NCBI RefSeq assembly: GCF_030506305.1
Contig: NZ_CP119421.1
Coordinates: 1,837,501-1,901,500, forward strand
Length of the DNA: 64,000 nt
Source of the DNA: Porifericola rhodea
GTDB lineage: Bacteria > Bacteroidota > Bacteroidia > Cytophagales > Cyclobacteriaceae
Direction of reading: 5' to 3'
Every line of letters begins with the position of its first letter. The first letter of the stretch is position 1. The translations under genes and the position numbers were made by a program. Of this stretch, positions 54,052 through 62,114 are shown piece by piece. The notes beneath the pieces are model-generated. The model was not told the DNA's origin, made no database searches, and saw nothing but the letters and a program-made list of their open reading frames with translations.

Positions 54052-54654
54052 ATGGCAGTAAAAATTAGATTGGCGCGTCGAGGACGCAAGAAACTGGCAA
54101 TTTACGATGTAGTCGTAGCCGATGCCAGAGCACCACGTGATGGTCGCTTTATTGAAAAACTGGGTGTTTACAACCCTAACACTAACCCTGCTACTATCGA
54201 TATCAGGGAAGACAAAGCTCTGGACTGGTTACTAAAAGGTGCCAAGCCTACCGATACAGTAAGAGCTATGCTCTCTTACCGTGGAGTAATGCTGAAAAAA
54301 CACCTTCAGGTAGGTGTAAACAAAGGCGCTATTACTCAGGAAGAAGCAGATAAGCGTTTCAATGATTGGATTGAAGGTAAAGAGTCGCAGATCAGTGGAA
54401 GAAAAGAATCTATTCTTAAGAAGCAGGAAGAGGAAAGACAAGCTCGTCTGGAAGCAGAGAAGAAAATTAACGAAGCTCGTGCTCAGGAATTAGCCGCTAG
54501 CCAGAAGGCTGAAGAAGAGGTTAATGCCGAGGAAGAAGCTGAAGCCGAAGCTTCAGAAGAAGCTCCTGCACAAGAGGAAGCGGCTGAGAACCAAGAGGCT
54601 CCTGCAGCAGAAGAGAAGACTGAAGAAGCTTCTGAAGAAAAGAAAGAAGGTTAA
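54052..54654 (+). CDS. rpsP: 30S ribosomal protein S16 with long acidic tail
   Basis: S16 stabilises the 5' domain of 16S rRNA in the 30S subunit. The N-terminal 80 residues are the conserved part: [39 protein letters not shown] and [17 protein letters not shown]. Instead of ending near residue 85 as in E. coli, it goes to residue 200 with a Glu/Ala-rich low-complexity tail, a feature common in Bacteroidota S16. Its operon continues with rimM six bases later, the usual pairing. Confidence 0.97.
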   Translation: MAVKIRLARRGRKKLAIYDVVVADARAPRDGRFIEKLGVYNPNTNPATIDIREDKALDWLLKGAKPTDTVRAMLSYRGVMLKKHLQVGVNKGAITQEEADKRFNDWIEGKESQISGRKESILKKQEEERQARLEAEKKINEARAQELAASQKAEEEVNAEEEAEAEASEEAPAQEEAAENQEAPAAEEKTEEASEEKKEG

Positions 54655-54660
54655 TACAGT

Positions 54661-55194
54661 ATGCGGATTGATGACTGCTACCAATTAGGCTACGTCACCA
54701 AAACGCATGGCTTACAGGGCGAAGTTAAAGTTCTATTGGATGTAGACTTCCCTGAAGCATACGAAAATCTGGAATCAGTATTTCTGCAACTTATAAGTTC
54801 AGGAACGCTGGTTCCTTTTTTTATTGAGTCGCTTCGTCTGCAGCAGGATAGCCTTATCCTTAAGTTTGAAGATATAGATAGCCTGGAAGACGCTGAGCCC
54901 CTTCTCAAAGCAGGGCTATTTTTGCCACTGGACCAACTACCCGCTCTGGAAGAAGGTCAGTATTATTTCCACGAAATTATAGGCTTTCAGATAGAAGATA
55001 AAAATGCAGGTCCATTAGGTACCGTTAAAGATGTGTACGAAGGTGGAAGGCAGCATCTGATTGCGATGGAATATAAAGAGCGGGAAATTCTGATCCCCCT
55101 CAACGACGAAATTATAGTAGGAGTAGATAAAGACAAACAACGGGTATTTACTCATTTACCCGATGGTCTGCTGGACGTCTACTTAGAGGCTTAA
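54661..55194 (+). CDS. rimM: 16S rRNA processing protein RimM
   Basis: A 177-residue protein that helps mature the 3' domain of 16S rRNA by binding the 30S head. RimM N-terminal beta-barrel is seen in YQLGYVTKTHGLQGEVKV and the PRC-barrel in YYFHEIIGFQIED, GTVKDVYEGGRQHLIAM and ILIPLNDEIIVGVD. It lies six bases after rpsP, as in most bacteria. A T-run (TTGTTTTTTT at about 55207-55216) follows 12 bases after the stop, where the gene converges with the next. Confidence 0.95.
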   Translation: MRIDDCYQLGYVTKTHGLQGEVKVLLDVDFPEAYENLESVFLQLISSGTLVPFFIESLRLQQDSLILKFEDIDSLEDAEPLLKAGLFLPLDQLPALEEGQYYFHEIIGFQIEDKNAGPLGTVKDVYEGGRQHLIAMEYKEREILIPLNDEIIVGVDKDKQRVFTHLPDGLLDVYLEA

Positions 55195-55214
55195 CCTTTC
55201 TTCTCCTTGTTTTT

Positions 55215-56156
55215 TTAAGCTAGTTCGCAATCTGCCAGAGCCAGGTAGTCTGGGCGGTCCGCAGCATGACGGTGGCGGTAGCTTTTTAGAATTTCTCCTT
55301 TGTATATCACAAAAATGCCGGGCATACGAAAGCCATCACCGGCTAATACTCCTATGCCCTGGGTTCTAATTATACCAGCTTGTAGCCCTCTTACCCAGGC
55401 ACGTATACCAAAAAGCTGACGGAAAGAACCTCGGTTTAGCTGAAAAGTACGGTAGAGTACACACTCCGAATCACTGATCTGGTGAATACTATTGAGCTTA
55501 TACTTATCAAAAAACAGAGTGGCTTCTTCACTGCTGCTCATATGTACCAGTACGATGCTCATTCCCTGTGCTTCTATTTCGCGACGATACTGCTTTAGGT
55601 CAGAGAGTGCCTCACGACAAAATGTACAGCCAAAATGACGCAAAAACATAAGATAGACAGGCTTTTGCATTGAAAGCTCGTACAATGATTTTCCTTCTTC
55701 TGTACGAAAGTGTCTTAAAGTATCATTGAGAGGATGCTGCGGGTTATACTCTTCATCATTAGGAGCCTGCCATGCTTTAAAAATCTGGTAAATAATAATA
55801 CCCAATACTGGTATCCAGATAATATCTTTAAGCGCGAAAAAGAAGGCGAGGCGAGCAGTCACCTGATCGGAGAGGTAAAATTTAAGCAGAAAAATAAAAG
55901 AACTCAGTTTAATAAAGAAACCCGTAATAATGATAAGCGTATGGCGGAGAGGGTTAGCCGCCGCTAGAAAGTAGGCAGCTCCGAAGGTGATTGCCATGAG
56001 TCCGATGCTTAACCAGGGAAATATGGAGAAGGGAGTGCTCATGCCTGCCCAGCGTAGCATAATATCTGTAAAAAGCGCAAAAGTAAGCCCCCATACGGCA
56101 TTAGTAATACCAGCAAAGCGGAGCACTATGGCAATCCAGTCGGGTAAATTTCTCAT
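55215..56156 (-). CDS. Four-helix membrane domain fused to a PRXL2-like redox domain
   Basis: A 313-residue fusion. Residues 1-130 form four helices (FAGITNAVWGLTFALFTDI, WLSIGLMAITFGAAYFLAA, LIIITGFFIKLSSFIFLL, DIIWIPVLGIIIYQI), closely like the neighbouring 142-aa protein. Residues 140-313 are a thioredoxin-fold AhpC/TSA-2-type domain with CXXC at Cys177/Cys180 in RHFGCTFCREALSDL, resembling the PRXL2 group. The cytoplasmic redox half would be tethered to the membrane. Its start overlaps the 142-aa gene by four bases. No substrate is known. Confidence 0.8.
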   Translation of the reverse strand: MRNLPDWIAIVLRFAGITNAVWGLTFALFTDIMLRWAGMSTPFSIFPWLSIGLMAITFGAAYFLAAANPLRHTLIIITGFFIKLSSFIFLLKFYLSDQVTARLAFFFALKDIIWIPVLGIIIYQIFKAWQAPNDEEYNPQHPLNDTLRHFRTEEGKSLYELSMQKPVYLMFLRHFGCTFCREALSDLKQYRREIEAQGMSIVLVHMSSSEEATLFFDKYKLNSIHQISDSECVLYRTFQLNRGSFRQLFGIRAWVRGLQAGIIRTQGIGVLAGDGFRMPGIFVIYKGEILKSYRHRHAADRPDYLALADCELA

Positions 56157-56581
56157 GTTTTCAGTTGGTACTTAACTAGTCTAACCTTGAGAATCCGTAT
56201 AAAAACAACGGCAAAAGGCGGTATCCAGACCAGGTCGTTCATAATGAGATGAAACAAAAATTGCTTTGTAGCCTCACCCTCCATAACAAACCAGTAAAAC
56301 CATGCGGCACCTATTAACTTTGATGCAATACCTACCAGCAAAAGATAAACAAGCTTACTGGGGTAAATAGCTATAGCAAGGTAAAGCAGCCCAAAAAATA
56401 ATACACCTATCCCCTGCCAACTAATTATAGACGGGACGGCCATCTCACTTTGGCTTACCCATTGGTAAAAAGATTCGGGAAAATTAAAGATAAAAAATCC
56501 CCAGCCGATATTATATGTTCCGGCTAGTAATAGTACTCCTCTCATCCAGGGTTCTACCCTTAGTTCTTCTTGTTCTTCCAT
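56153..56581 (-). CDS. Small membrane protein similar to the N-terminal domain of its neighbour
   Basis: A 142-residue four-helix protein. Aligned by eye to the first 125 residues of the next gene it shares the R...LL.AG.YN.WG..F pattern, a short tryptophan-containing loop, a middle YLAIAIYPSKLVYLLLVGIASK segment and DLVWIPP near the end. The two genes overlap by four bases, so translation is coupled and the proteins may form a heteromer. Function is not recognised. Confidence 0.72.
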   Translation of the reverse strand: MEEQEELRVEPWMRGVLLLAGTYNIGWGFFIFNFPESFYQWVSQSEMAVPSIISWQGIGVLFFGLLYLAIAIYPSKLVYLLLVGIASKLIGAAWFYWFVMEGEATKQFLFHLIMNDLVWIPPFAVVFIRILKVRLVKYQLKT

Positions 56582-56706
56582 AGATATTAAGAGCCTGCAA
56601 TAACGAACCAGGCTATGCAGGAGATAAATAGGTTTGTAAGATTATAAAAAACAAAGGTAGAGAAAGAGAAGCTGCGCATGATAAATACCTTGAATTTTTT
56701 GAATGC

Positions 56707-57465
56707 CTAATGTACGTAGCTTCCGGCATTTATATCAATTGTAGTGCCTGTAGCATGATCGGCCAGGCCGCTGGCCAGAAAAGCAATGGTAGGTGCTATA
56801 TCTTCTGGTTTGGTTATGGAAGTTAACGCCAGATCACTTTTTACATACGATTCACCATACTTTTTAATAAAATCATCGGCCATATCAGTAAGCGTAAAGC
56901 CTGGTGCTACAATAAAAGCTTTAACCCCTTGTTTGCCATAAGCTCGAGCTATAGAACGTGTAAGTGATACAACTCCGCCTTTAGAGGCAGCATAAGCCAG
57001 ATAGTCGGCAGTATCTCCCCGAAAAGCAGCCCGAGAGGAAATATTAATAATGCGCCCCCCGCCACAGCAGGTAAAGTGCTCAATTGCTTTTTTGCATAGC
57101 AGCCCGCTCGCATGAAGGTTAACCAGCATAGTTTTAGACCAGGCATCCGCAAAAGCGATATCATCGCCTTCCACCTCAGAGCTCATGGCAATGCCTGCAT
57201 TATTAACAATGGCATGTAAGCGGCCAAATTCAGCTAAAACATTCTCAAAAAGCTGTAACACCTCTACAGGTTTGCAGAGGTCTGCCTGAAAAGTTTGCGC
57301 CCCTCCTCCTATCTCATCTGCCACACGTTGTGCGGTATTACTATTGCGGTAATAATGCACGGCTACCTGTGCCCCGGCACCTGCCAGCTGTATGGCTATT
57401 GCCCTTCCAATGCCGCGGCTGGCACCAGTTACCAATATCTTTTGCCCTGATAAGTCTACTTTCAT
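56707..57465 (-). CDS. SDR-family oxidoreductase (FabG-like)
   Basis: A 252-residue classical short-chain dehydrogenase. The N-terminal VTGASRGIGRAIA is the GxxxGxG NAD(P)-binding loop, NNAGIA follows, and the catalytic Ser and YxxxK are ISSRAAF and YAASKGG. LVNLHA and VAPGFTLTDM complete the family pattern. FabG-like 3-oxoacyl reductases and many sugar dehydrogenases look like this; specificity cannot be read. No operon partner is apparent. Confidence 0.9.
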   Translation of the reverse strand: MKVDLSGQKILVTGASRGIGRAIAIQLAGAGAQVAVHYYRNSNTAQRVADEIGGGAQTFQADLCKPVEVLQLFENVLAEFGRLHAIVNNAGIAMSSEVEGDDIAFADAWSKTMLVNLHASGLLCKKAIEHFTCCGGGRIINISSRAAFRGDTADYLAYAASKGGVVSLTRSIARAYGKQGVKAFIVAPGFTLTDMADDFIKKYGESYVKSDLALTSITKPEDIAPTIAFLASGLADHATGTTIDINAGSYVH

Positions 57466-57612
57466 ATGCTATATAATCTGCTACTTATAGAAAAGTTAAA
57501 AAATAACTCTTAGAACTATAAATTTATTTGGCGCTAAGAATAATCATTTTCATTCTCTTACCCTTCATCAGATTTTGTATACTTGTTGCTTTCAACAACG
57601 AGTAAAAAACAT

Positions 57613-58206
57613 ATGGAGATTAATCCTGAACAAATAAACGAGCTGATTAGCGACAGGAGGTCAATTTATCCCGCGATGTATACAGGTGAAGTGGTAGAGC
57701 AGCATATTATTGAGCAAATGCTGGAGAACGCAAACTGGGCACCTACCCATGCTCTTACCGAACCCTGGCGTTTTGTGGTTTTTAGCGGCACAGGCTTACA
57801 AAAACTTGGCGATTTTCAGGCGGAGCTCTACAAAGAAAACAGTAGCGCGAAGGATCAGTTTGACGAAAAGAAATTTCAAAAGCTTAAAGAAAAGCCTTTG
57901 CAGTGCTCTCATGTTATAGCCATAGGCATGAAGCGCGATCCTAAGGGTAAAATTCCAGAAATAGAAGAAGTAGAAGCAACTGCCTGCGCGGTGCAGAATA
58001 TGTACCTGACCGCAACTGCCTATGGTATAGGTTGCTATTGGGGTTCGGGAGGAGTGACCTATTTAGAGGAAGCCAAGCCATTTTTTGGCCTAGAGGCCCA
58101 GGATAAGCTTTTGGGGTTTTTGTTTGTTGGCGTTCCTAAAGAAGGCAAATGGCCAGCCGGGCGACGATCTCCGGTTGCCGATAAAGTGAGCTGGGTGCTA
58201 GACTAA
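57613..58206 (+). CDS. Nitroreductase-family protein
   Basis: A 197-residue flavoprotein (FMN-binding), of the short nitroreductase type. Blocks include SDRRSIYPAMYTG, LENANWAPTHALTEPWRFVVF, ACAVQNMYLTATAYGIGCYW and LLGFLFVGVPKEGKWPAGRRSP. It would reduce nitro or quinone compounds with NAD(P)H; actual substrate unknown. The ATG at 57613 is preferred over a TTG-started longer frame at 57583. It converges with the next gene with no spacer. Confidence 0.87.
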   Translation: MEINPEQINELISDRRSIYPAMYTGEVVEQHIIEQMLENANWAPTHALTEPWRFVVFSGTGLQKLGDFQAELYKENSSAKDQFDEKKFQKLKEKPLQCSHVIAIGMKRDPKGKIPEIEEVEATACAVQNMYLTATAYGIGCYWGSGGVTYLEEAKPFFGLEAQDKLLGFLFVGVPKEGKWPAGRRSPVADKVSWVLD

Positions 58207-59190
58207 TTACCACCCATTAAGCTCCAGCAGCCTTTCTGCTTCTGTTAGGTAGGTAGCTATCCTGCTTTGAGCACTGCTATCAGCTTTCAGAATTCCTAAC
58301 CTGTTCAGACTTTGAGGAGAGGGTACATCTGTTCGGGCAGGGTAGAGATAATGCGCTTCAGCGAAGTTTCTCATAACATCTCTAGAGAAAAGATAACTGA
58401 GTAGGGTGCGAGCTCTGCTGGCATGAGGAGCCCCTTCGGTAATCCCTGCGGCACTCAGGTGCAGGTATGCTCCACCTGAAGGAAATAGTAAAGCTGTTTT
58501 TCTTGAGCTGCTGGCGGCATACTCAGCCGTATTAACCAGGGCAAGCCAGGCACTACTATCGTTAAGAGCTGTAAATTTAGGAAGACCCTGCCGGCTACTA
58601 TCTGCCAGGTTTTGCTTTAGTGAAACCAGCCAATCCTCAGCGTTTTGGGTGTTTTGTATGGCAATCATGGTAGCGAGGTGTGTATGCAGCTTTTCTCTTT
58701 TCAGGCCTAAGCTTAGTTTAGATTGCCACTTTATATCTGTTAGCGCTTCGTATTGCTGTATTTGCAGGGTGTCTACGCTATCTTTCAAGTAGGCAATAGC
58801 ATGGGCACTGTAGGCCAGGCCCAGCCACTGCCGACTGTTATCTTTTAAGTGGGCAGGTATGGCACTAAAAAGGCTACTGGCTGACAGTGTATCCAGCAAG
58901 CCGGCTTGCTTAGCCTCTTGCAGGTATTGAAGGCCATTAAGTATGAGTAGGTCAGCCGGCATACTATCGGCCTGGCTTAAACGACTTATTATACGAGCTC
59001 CGTTTTCATGGACAATGTTCACTTTTACCCCAGAGGATTTCTCGTAAGCAGTAAAGAGATGCTGATCGCTTGATGTAAGAATATTGCTATACACAATGAC
59101 TGCCTCTCCCTGTTCCACCAGGCGGGGAGAAGAGTCACAGGCATACAGAGCTAAGAGTAAGAGAATGTATTTACAGAAAAATCTATCCAT
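58207..59190 (-). CDS. Iron-type ABC transporter substrate-binding lipoprotein (orphan)
   Basis: A 327-residue binding protein of the FutA/FbpA-like type 2 PBP fold. Lipobox: LLLALYAC near residue 18. Binding-protein blocks include EAVIVYSNILTSSDQHLF at the start, GARIISRLSQADSMPADLLILN, and GLAYSAHAIAYLKDS. Relatives bind Fe(III) or Fe-chelates for an ABC importer. No permease or ATPase is within the window, so it is an orphan here or works with genes elsewhere. It ends directly against the nitroreductase stop. Confidence 0.8.
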   Translation of the reverse strand: MDRFFCKYILLLLALYACDSSPRLVEQGEAVIVYSNILTSSDQHLFTAYEKSSGVKVNIVHENGARIISRLSQADSMPADLLILNGLQYLQEAKQAGLLDTLSASSLFSAIPAHLKDNSRQWLGLAYSAHAIAYLKDSVDTLQIQQYEALTDIKWQSKLSLGLKREKLHTHLATMIAIQNTQNAEDWLVSLKQNLADSSRQGLPKFTALNDSSAWLALVNTAEYAASSSRKTALLFPSGGAYLHLSAAGITEGAPHASRARTLLSYLFSRDVMRNFAEAHYLYPARTDVPSPQSLNRLGILKADSSAQSRIATYLTEAERLLELNGW

Positions 59191-59211
59191 AGGCTTAACT
59201 AAAGCCCTCTC

Positions 59212-60576
59212 TTATGCGGCGCGGACTTTGTTTGCGGGCTTAAAGTTTGTTAGCAATTTTTTGCTAAGGTAATGGAAGCGTGCGAAAAGTAAAACGGCAG
59301 CAATAGTAAGGCTTAGCAGAAGGCCGTACCAGATTCCATGAGGCCCCAAATCCATAGGGAAGGCCAGCCAGTAAGCAGTAGGCAGACCTACGACCCAGTA
59401 AGCAATAAGGGTAATGATGGTAGGGATTTTTACATCGGCCATCCCCCGCAGAGCTCCGAGGCCCACAGCCTGTACTCCATCAGAAAGCTGGAAAAATGCC
59501 GCTACAATGAGTAGAGAGCCAGCCAGCTCAATTACATCTACTTCATCTATATATAGGGAGGGAAGAAAATCTCTGCCTACCACAAAAATAATGGCTGATA
59601 GTGTCATGAGTATAAGTCCCATTAAGAATGAGGTAAAGCCTGCACGGCGCATATTAGGGATGTCTTTTTTCCCTAACTGATTTCCTACTCTTACAGTAGA
59701 TGCGGCTGCTATGCCGGTGACCATCATATAACTTACGGCTGCCATATTGAGGGCAATCTGGTGCGCTGCAAGTGCCTGAGCTCCCAACCAGCCCATCATA
59801 ATAGCGGCGCAGCTAAAGGCCCCAACTTCAAATATGTACTGAAATCCGGTAGGGATGCCCAGCTTTAGCATGCGTACCACCAGCTTTTTCTGTAAATTTT
59901 TAATGCTAAAATCTTTTACAAACCAACTGGCTCTGCTAACATATACAATGATGGCAATCAGCATGATAATTCTGGAAATAAGGGTAGCCCACCCAGCACC
60001 GTTTAGTCCCAGTTCAGGAAAGCCAAGTTTACCATAAATCAGCAGATAGTTAAGTACTATGTTTAATAAGTTAGAGCTGATAGTGATAAACATGGCTGTA
60101 CGGGTGAAAGAAAGGCCTTCCGCATACTGCTTAAAAGTCTGAAAAACCATAAAAGGTAGCAGAGAAGAAGTAACTATCAGTAGGTAAGGGATAGTAATTT
60201 CCACTACCTGTTCGGGTTGCTCCAGCTGATAAAGAAGAGAAGATGCAAAAGTTACCAGCAGGCCTAAGAGAACAGCAGCGCACAAATTAATTACAAAGCC
60301 ATGGCGAAAAACCTCACCACTTCTATGAATATCACCTTCTCCATCCGCAGCTGCTACCAGGGGAGTAATGGCCATAGATACACCTATGCCAAACATCATA
60401 ACTATGGAAAAGATACTGTTTGCCAAAGATACCGCGGCCAGAGGTTCGGTACCTAGCTCACCTACCATCACACTATCTGCTACCCCCACAGTAATATGGC
60501 CGAGCTGGCTCAATACTATTGGGTAAGCAATGGTAAAAGTAGTGCGGAAATGTGTACTAAATGATTGTAATGACAT
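59212..60576 (-). CDS. MATE-family multidrug efflux transporter
   Basis: A 454-residue membrane protein with twelve helices. MATE blocks are seen: TIAYPIVLSQLGHITVGVADS, EPLAAVSLANSIF, GIPTGFQYIFEVGAFSCAAI, LGAQALAAHQIALNMAA and VRVGNQLGKKD. It would export cationic compounds using H+ or Na+. A TAnnTTTG element (60606-60613) upstream suggests its own promoter. Substrate is unknown. It lies 22 bases after the iron-binding protein start, but the two are in tandem. Confidence 0.93.
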   Translation of the reverse strand: MSLQSFSTHFRTTFTIAYPIVLSQLGHITVGVADSVMVGELGTEPLAAVSLANSIFSIVMMFGIGVSMAITPLVAAADGEGDIHRSGEVFRHGFVINLCAAVLLGLLVTFASSLLYQLEQPEQVVEITIPYLLIVTSSLLPFMVFQTFKQYAEGLSFTRTAMFITISSNLLNIVLNYLLIYGKLGFPELGLNGAGWATLISRIIMLIAIIVYVSRASWFVKDFSIKNLQKKLVVRMLKLGIPTGFQYIFEVGAFSCAAIMMGWLGAQALAAHQIALNMAAVSYMMVTGIAAASTVRVGNQLGKKDIPNMRRAGFTSFLMGLILMTLSAIIFVVGRDFLPSLYIDEVDVIELAGSLLIVAAFFQLSDGVQAVGLGALRGMADVKIPTIITLIAYWVVGLPTAYWLAFPMDLGPHGIWYGLLLSLTIAAVLLFARFHYLSKKLLTNFKPANKVRAA

Positions 60577-60605
60577 GGTTGATTTGCGAGAAAGCAGTAC
60601 GCGAT

Positions 60606-60613
60606 CAAATTTA
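60606..60613 (-). promoter_or_regulatory. Bacteroidota -7 element (TAAATTTG) for the MATE gene
   Basis: On the minus strand TAAATTTG matches TAnnTTTG; transcription would start near 60600, giving a leader of about 24 bases to the ATG at 60576. Confidence 0.5.
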
Positions 60614-60657
60614 TAGCCTGATGATAAACACCGGGCACCTCAAAAAATTCCCTCTTT

Positions 60658-61206
60658 TTAAATATTTAACTGACGTGCTACTTTTAAAAGGCCCGAAATG
60701 CTAATAGCATCTGTAATTTTGCCATCCATTACCCATTGTACAGCTTCTGCCAGGGGTAACTTTTTTATGGCCAGGTCTTCAGTTTCATCAAACTCTGTCT
60801 CGCCCTGCTCAAGATTTCGGGCAATGTAGGTAAAGCCCTCTTCGTCGGTTACAGAATTGGAGGTATGTATACGCATTAGCAGGCTCCAGTCTTTTGCTAT
60901 AAGACCGGTTTCTTCTTTAAGTTCTCTTTTAGCAGACTCCAGTGGATCCTGATTACGATCTCCACCACCCATGGGTATCTCCCAGGAGTACTCGTCTAAG
61001 GTATATCTATGCTGCCCCACCAACCAGGTATTGCCCTCCTGATCAATAGGAATAATGCCTATGGCTTTATTCTTAAAAATGACCTTACCATAAATATTTT
61101 GTCCTCCCTTAGGGTTAATCACCTGATCTTCGTGCACTTCTATCCAGGGGTTTTGGTAAACCTCTTTGGTACTAATCTGCTTCCAGGGATTTGCTTGTTC
61201 TTTCAT
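60658..61206 (-). CDS. Nudix hydrolase, ADP-ribose pyrophosphatase-like
   Basis: A 182-residue protein of the longer Nudix class. A Nudix box is present: GGGDRNQDPLESAKRELKEE followed by TG (Gx5Ex7REUxEExG), preceded by WEIPMGGG. The N-terminal beta domain and length resemble ADP-sugar pyrophosphatases (NudF/YffH). It would cleave ADP-ribose or related nucleotide sugars, removing toxic intermediates. It is not in a clear operon. Confidence 0.88.
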   Translation of the reverse strand: MKEQANPWKQISTKEVYQNPWIEVHEDQVINPKGGQNIYGKVIFKNKAIGIIPIDQEGNTWLVGQHRYTLDEYSWEIPMGGGDRNQDPLESAKRELKEETGLIAKDWSLLMRIHTSNSVTDEEGFTYIARNLEQGETEFDETEDLAIKKLPLAEAVQWVMDGKITDAISISGLLKVARQLNI

Positions 61207-61365
61207 AGCTCAAAAACATTTAATCGGCATACAGTCCTACACATGCTGACCTCAAATATAATGCAACGGAAGCGGGTGAATGGAGTTTTGCAAATAGTAC
61301 AGATAGAAAATAAGAAGTAGCAGAGCCAGCGCCCTAGCAGGAGAGCCGATAGGCTTTTAACAAGC

Positions 61366-61896
61366 TTAGTCTACCAGTTTTTTAAAGAAGTCCCACATCA
61401 CAATGCCAATACTTACCGATATATTAAGAGAGTGTTTGGTTCCGAACTGGGGTATCTCCAGGCAGGTGTCAGCTTTTTCAATAACTTCATCAGAAATGCC
61501 AAACACTTCATTTCCAAAGACCATGCAGTACTTATTGTCTTTGTAGGGCAGAAAGTCCTGCAGGGGTACACTTTCATCGGCCTGTTCTACGCAAAGAATT
61601 TTAAAGCCCTCTTCTTTTAACTCGTCTATCAGGTCAACCGTTTTTTCTCGGTATTCCCAGTTTACGGAGTCAGTAGCACCCAGCGCTGTCTTGTTAATCT
61701 CACGATGGGGTGGTGTCGCAGTAATGCCACAGAGGTATACCTTTTCTACCAAAAATGCATCAGCAGTACGAAATGCCGATCCCACGTTGTTCATACTACG
61801 GATGTTGTCCAGTACTATAACGATAGGATGCTTTTTTTTGGCTTTAAACTCTTCCAGCGTCAGTCGCTCTAGCTCTTCATTCTTTAGTTTTCTCAT
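61366..61896 (-). CDS. SpoU/TrmH-family RNA 2'-O-methyltransferase
   Basis: A 176-residue SPOUT methyltransferase. Motif 1: NIRSMNNVGSAFRTADAF; motif 2: MVFGNEVFGIS; motif 3: IPQFGTKHSLNISVSIG, forming the trefoil AdoMet site. It would methylate a ribose 2'-OH in tRNA or rRNA; the precise target (for example tRNA G18) cannot be told. The length is typical of TrmH/TrmL-like enzymes without the extra N-terminal RNA-binding domain. Confidence 0.9.
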   Translation of the reverse strand: MRKLKNEELERLTLEEFKAKKKHPIVIVLDNIRSMNNVGSAFRTADAFLVEKVYLCGITATPPHREINKTALGATDSVNWEYREKTVDLIDELKEEGFKILCVEQADESVPLQDFLPYKDNKYCMVFGNEVFGISDEVIEKADTCLEIPQFGTKHSLNISVSIGIVMWDFFKKLVD

Positions 61897-62051
61897 AAGT
61901 ATAATATGATCACATACCTACGTTCTCCTATTACCTAAGGGTAAAAAGAAGTAAATAGGTGCTGTTTTTTGGCGAAAAAGTGAATATATAAGATATTAAA
62001 CTGACCACCATGAATTTAAAAATTTATCTACACTTTTGATGTATGAATTGT

Positions 62052-62083
62052 TTTGCCTGAGGCAAAGCTTATGCTTATTTTTG
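62052..62083 (+). promoter_or_regulatory. Bacteroidota promoter of mutS (TTTG, TATTTTTG)
   Basis: TTTG at 62052-62055 and TATTTTTG at 62076-62083 are separated by exactly 20 bases, within the Bacteroidota consensus. Transcription would start near 62089, about 26 bases before the ATG at 62115. This is the best promoter match in the window. Confidence 0.8.
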
Positions 62084-62114
62084 TAGAATCAGCTTTTTAA
62101 AAAACTACACATTT

